Assembly: GCA_018398765.1 (NCBI GenBank)
Contig: JAHBMJ010001048.1
Location: 1 to 36,681 of the forward strand
Reading direction: 5' to 3'
DNA length: 36,681 bases
DNA from: Chromera velia
Taxonomy: Eukaryota; Sar; Chromeraceae
This document shows positions 32,581 to 36,681 of this stretch, piece after piece. Numbering within the stretch: position 1 is the first letter of the stretch; every line of letters begins with the position of its first letter. Both the position numbers and the translations under genes were made by a program. The notes under the pieces were generated by a model. The model worked only from the letters and a program-made list of their open reading frames with translations, had not been told where the DNA came from and did no database searches.

Positions 32581-33071
32581 CATTCATACGGTTCTGACGG
32601 TTTGACGATGTTGAATGAAACTTACTAAAACTGTGGGGCTAGCTGGGGTTGTTAGGGCCGAGAATTTGCATGTACATACGCGTGCGAAGGCATCCGCGAA
32701 AGCGAAAAGGTCCATGCAGCGAGTTTTCCGGGGGCCCCTGCGAACTAATTCGGTTATCCTGCGCGGCCCGGCCATGCATCGCCCTCTTTCTCTGCGCGTT
32801 TGACCTAGCTGACCAGATGTGGATTGGTCCACTTTAAAGTCCGCAGTCTTCTTACATTTTCCAGTAGATTACTTGGTCGAACTGGAAAAGCCGAAACGCG
32901 CACGCATTGAAGGCCTTGGGTGAAGACGTAGCTGCCCTACGTTGATTGAGAAGCATTTCTGGAGAGCAGACGCGTCTCGAGTTTGAAGAACTTGCACTTG
33001 ATTGCTTCTTCCAAAGCGCAGGAGGAAGAATTAACATATACTGCACGCATCCGAGTGCCTGAAACGACAAG
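32581..33071. promoter_or_regulatory. Upstream region of the Sec16-like gene
   Basis: GC content returns to normal here. The stretch directly before the ATG at 33072 (sequence gaaacgacaag-ATG) is the likely 5' untranslated region and promoter. No upstream coding exon could be identified, though a short one cannot be excluded. Confidence 0.4.
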
Positions 33072-36000
33072 ATGTTTGGATTCTGGGGAAAGAAGAAGGC
33101 CGACGGCCCACAGCCCACCGTCGTGGGGAATGGGGTGAGTGAAGGGAGGCGTGAGGACATATGAGGAAATGTGTGTGTCTCACCTCTCCGTCCTTGTCTG
33201 GCTCGTTCTTCCGACTGCTCAGAAACGGTCTCTTCTTTTCGTGTCGCTTTATGTCTGGCTGCACATCTGAAGAATCTTTTAATGCATGTATGCGTGCAGC
33301 TCGGAACTGAGAACAAGATGTACTTCTGCAAGGTCCGTCTGCAATGTCCAGCCGTCTACCTCCTCCCTGGCACCTTTCTTCGCACCTTTGCTCTTCCTCC
33401 CTTCTTTGCCGCTCAACTCTTGTTGCACCTCTGTCTGCGCTTCTTTCCTTGCTGCAGGAGAAGAAACGCTGGGTAGAAAAGGGCAAAGAGCACGAGATAA
33501 AGGAGGAGGAACCCCTCGCACCCCCCCCTATGATGGCTACCGGGCCAAAGAGCGGAAGCCCAACCAAAAAAGTCACGTCCCCTTCTGCGGGTCGGTCAGA
33601 CAGACAGACAGACAGACAGGGAGGGAGGGAGTCTCTGTTACCGGTCAATGCATTCATGTCAAATCAGATTGACTGATTGATGCAACTGTCCTGTTCTGGG
33701 GGTCAGGAAAGAGAACCTCGTTCTGCTGAGGGCCTGCTTCCCCTCAGTTCACGCAGTCTCTTTGTTGTTGGGTATGGTGCCTCCCTGGCTGTAACAAATG
33801 TGTTTGGGACCGCTTTTTCACCTTTTCCCTCTTCTTTATACTCGCGCGATGGGCTCTTTGCCTCTCTTGCTTAGCCGCATACTGTCCGGCAGGTACAGAA
33901 AGCTGTTCATGTACCTTCAAGTAATGGGGTGTATCCACGTGTTGTCTCTTCGTTTGCACTGCAGATGGTGCAGGCGGTCCCCCGGTATTCGGAGGTCCCC
34001 TTGCAAAGCGAAGTGCTCGGAACATGTGGCCGGGTGCAGACACCGGAATGGGCGGAGGAGCGGGAAGACCCGGACCGGGACCCGGGGCCAAAGTCATCAG
34101 ACCTCCGCTCATTGCCGCCCCCTTCCGACCCCCGGGAGTGCCTGGGGTGAGTCGAACCGTTTGGTTTGGAATTTTGGTTTGGTATCTCTTCCACTCATCC
34201 GTCAAGCGAGGAGTTTTTCTGCCTGTCAGGCGAGAGACACAGAGGAAGGAGAGAGAAAACCGAGGAAAGGGATCAAAGCCAGGCGCCGGTGTTAACTGGA
34301 GAGACGTATGTTTTCAGCAACGCTACTTCCTTTTGAGCTGCCTACCGCTTTCTTTCCTTGCACGCTGCCCTTCCCCCCTCTTTATCTTTACTCCCCCGTT
34401 TTTCTTTTCGTCCTTCCAACGGCAGATCCCAATGTTGGATTCTCTTTCCATTGCCAAAACCAGTTCACTGTAATGAAAACGATGATGGGCTTGCAGGCAG
34501 CGACAATGTTCGTTCCTAAGGGTCCCCCTGCAGAGAAGGAAGGGAAGGGAGACGAAGACAAGGTTACCCAAAGGAACAAAGACCTGGTGGAAGACAAAGA
34601 CAAACAGCAGAAGGAAAGTGACGGGACCCCAGTCACCGGATCTGGAGATGCCGAAACATCTTCGTCGCAGAGACAGACATCTGGCGATGAATCTGTGAGT
34701 TTGTTTCTTTCTCTTCCTCGTACCCGTTTGGGCTCTGTCGTCTCTCTTCTCTTCTTTCTCTATCGATTTGTTCCTCTTGTCCGACCTCTCTGTATCTGTT
34801 TCTCTGACAGCTCTTGCCATTTTCTTGGAAACTTGCGTGTTGACCCACCCAGATAGATCCTTTGTTCTTTCCCCCACAGAGACAATCAGACAGGCACGGA
34901 CGGACAAAGCAGCAAAGAAAGCAAACTGGAAAGAAAGTACAAAGAAACTCCGTCTCTCTCTTCGTCTGGTGCCTCCCTTTCCCTTTCCCTCTGCCTGCCC
35001 TCTTTCTGTCTCCTTGTGCTTTCCTTGAGTGTGTTCCAAAACAAAGGAGAAAAGAAAGCATTCATAGCGAAGCCCTCATAGCACCTCTTTATTCGCCCCC
35101 TCTCCCCCCCTCGATGTTTGATTTTGCAGCCGAAGAAGACCACAGAATCGGAAGCCACCGCACCTCCAGTGCCAGCTCCCGCTTCCAACCCCTTCAACGT
35201 CCCCTTCGGACCCCCCGGGGGCTCTCTCGGCGGAGTCGTTCCTCCCATCCCCGTGCGTACTGCTGCCGTCACTGCCCCTTCCTCCAGTACCCCCGAGGAA
35301 AAGGAGGGAGACAGAAGTCCAACTGCACAGAGACAGACCAGCGGCGACGAAGATTCTGTCAGTCGTCATCCTCTTAGCCGCCTCCTGCCGATATGTGAAT
35401 ACTCAGTCCCCCCCTATCTTTGCGCACTCTGACCATGCTTTCGATCACCTCGCAGACAGAGACTGTCTCTTCCCTTGCTTGTCTGACTTGCTGCCTGCCC
35501 TCTTTCTGTCTGCCTGTGCTTTCTTTGAGTGTGCTCAAAAACAAAGGAGAAGAAAAAGCATTCATAGCGAGGCCCTCATAGCACCTCTTCATTCGCCCCC
35601 TCTCCCCCCCTCGACGTTTGATTTTGCAGCCGAAGAAGACCACAGAATCGGAAGCCACCGCATCTCCAGTGCCAGCTCCCTCTTCCAACCCCTTCAACGT
35701 CCCCTTCGGACCCCCCGGAGGGTCTCTCGGCGGATTCGTTCCCCCCATCCCTGTACGCTCTACCCCCATCCCTGTCCCCGTTCCAGGACAAGCCTCAGCA
35801 GGAGTGCCCAGTGTGTCGCCATCTCCTGTGGCTTCCCCCCCGTCCGTTACGGACCGCAAGGAATCAGAGGAAGAGGAAGCAGCGGTCAAAGAGGAGGAGG
35901 AGGCAAACCCCCCCTCCCCCTCTTCACCCCCTTCTTCAGACGGAGAAGCACTTAAGGGCAAAAAGGAGGAAGAGGATTCCCCCCCCAAGCAGCAGACGGA

Positions 36001-36681
36001 GACGGAGGAGAAAGAGCAGACGCTCCAGCGGAGCCCTCCCACCAACCAGGCAGCAACCATGCCCCCGCCCCCTGTGCCTACCTTCCACCCTCCCATGGGG
36101 GGCCTCTCCACCCCTTGGCCTGTGCCCACTCCCGCGCAAAAAGCCCCACTGCCCCCCTCTGTGCCCATGCCGAATCTTCCCGCTGCATTTGCTTCTTCTG
36201 CCGCAGTCACCGCGCCCTCAGGCCCTGTCAATGAAGAGGAAGCAGAAGCCCCACTCTCTCCCGGAGGCGCTGTCGGCCTGCCCCCCACACACACCCAGAC
36301 AGGCTTGCACACGCCCTTCCCGCCCAGCCCGGCAGTGGAGAGCGTCCAGTCCAATCTCTCCCCCCGCGCGGCTGGGAGGGAAAAGGAGAGCTCGCCCCAG
36401 GGTAGCAGAACCGGACAGCAGTCGAGGAGACACGGCGGAAGCGGGGCGGGACAGAGAGAGAGCAAGCGTCAGCAGGAGGAGCAGCAGAAGGGATTCGGTG
36501 GATCATCTTCTCAGGAGGCCCGTGTCCGGCAGCTGGAGGTCTTCGTGGAGGTGGGTTGGTGGGTTGGTGGGTTTGGGTGGGTGGAATGATTTACGTTCTT
36601 CTTGTCATTGGGAGTGAAGGTATGCATGTATCTCTTTTCCCTCCTCACAGGAAATCAGCGAAAGGCGTCTGTCTTTCTTGC
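33072..36681 (+). CDS. Proline-rich protein with a Sec16 C-terminal-like motif (3' partial)
   Basis: Exons 33072-33134, 33300-33332, 33458-33590, 33965-34146, 34497-34694, 35130-35357, 35630-36550 and 36651 to beyond the window join in frame: 586 residues plus 10 from the last, incomplete exon. Residues 1-42 read FGFWGKKK, then LGTENKMYFCKEKKRWVEKG, which matches the short motif near the end of Sec16 proteins (LGE.N.FYYD..LKRWV..G), the scaffold of ER exit sites. A Gly/Pro-rich stretch follows (PPVFGGPLAKRSARNMW), then MFVPKGPP, as in Sec16 tails. The rest is Pro/Glu/Ser-rich and probably disordered. The end (QEARVRQLEVFVEEISERR) looks like the start of a coiled coil. Exons 6 and 7 begin with a duplicated module, PKKTTESEAT...NPFNVPFGPPGG. 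The Sec16 central domain is not seen, so this may be a separate small protein or the tail of a longer gene. Confidence 0.7.
33597..33620 (+). repeat. (CAGA)n microsatellite in Sec16-like intron 3
   Basis: Short cagacaga run beginning a few bases after the donor at 33591. Confidence 0.85.
34991..35258 (+). repeat. Tandem exon-plus-intron duplication, copy 1
   Basis: Intron end plus the start of exon 6 (35130 on). It matches 35491-35758 at a constant offset of 500 bases with only scattered substitutions and no indel that I could see, including the acceptor TTTTGCAG and the first 40 or so codons of the exon. Confidence 0.9.
35491..35758 (+). repeat. Tandem exon-plus-intron duplication, copy 2
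   Basis: Second copy, covering the intron end and the start of exon 7 (35630 on). It encodes the same PKKTTESEA module as copy 1 and then diverges abruptly into unique Pro-rich sequence. Confidence 0.9.

Noticed and set aside
34861-34930. Extra exon in the Sec16-like gene after the CACAG at about 34880
   Set aside because: It is not needed for frame continuity between exons 5 and 6, and its sequence is composed of cagaca-type repeat words.
35374-36465. 363-codon minus-strand ORF opposite the Sec16-like gene
   Set aside because: It is the antisense shadow of the Pro/Glu/Ser-rich exon 7. Low-complexity GC-rich coding DNA often leaves the other strand open, and the plus strand has matching splice phases.

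Overview
This is nuclear DNA of an intron-rich eukaryote. Four of the five genes are split by GT-AG introns, introns and spacers are full of TG, TC, TTCC, GGAT and CAGT microsatellites, and an assembly gap of 110 N lies at 13622-13731. The best fit, by inference, is a photosynthetic alveolate of the chromerid type (Chromera velia-like). The reasons are the long ribonuclease-inhibitor-like leucine-rich repeat protein, a plastid CYP97 P450 with a bipartite leader of the kind used for secondary red plastids, and the gene style. No database could be searched. Exon models were built by hand from reading frame, splice sites and remembered family sequence.

Layout. (1) 8-5468, plus: C-terminal half of COG4, a subunit of the conserved oligomeric Golgi complex, in 12 exons; the 5' end lies outside the window. 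(2) 5469-13877: about 8.4 kb without an intact gene. It holds a 231-bp foldback element (MITE) with 15-bp inverted ends and an 8-bp target duplication, a decayed and tandemly duplicated minus-strand coding remnant at about 9656-11170, and the gap. (3) 13878-18897, plus: a 1003-residue leucine-rich repeat protein in 7 exons. (4) 18898-21704: AT-rich spacer around the decayed 3' end of a non-LTR retrotransposon, with a hairpin on each side. (5) 21705-23180, minus: an intronless gene for an unknown 491-residue membrane protein. (6) 23693-30283, plus: a CYP97-type cytochrome P450 (probable carotenoid hydroxylase), 699 residues in 14 exons, divergent from gene 5 across a 512-bp shared upstream region. 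(7) 30284-33071: spacer with an AT-rich island. (8) 33072 to the window end, plus: a proline-rich protein starting with a Sec16 C-terminal-like motif, with a tandemly duplicated exon; the 3' end lies outside the window.

The genes do not form an operon or an obvious pathway. COG4 and the Sec16-like protein would both act in ER-Golgi traffic, and the P450 in plastid carotenoid metabolism. I found no convincing new multi-gene system. The most notable signals are the splice-site pattern shared by all 37 introns I could place (G at donor +5 in every one, C at +3 in 20, acceptor TGCAG in 30), the clean MITE, the exon duplication in the Sec16-like gene, and the divergent pair with the intronless membrane protein.
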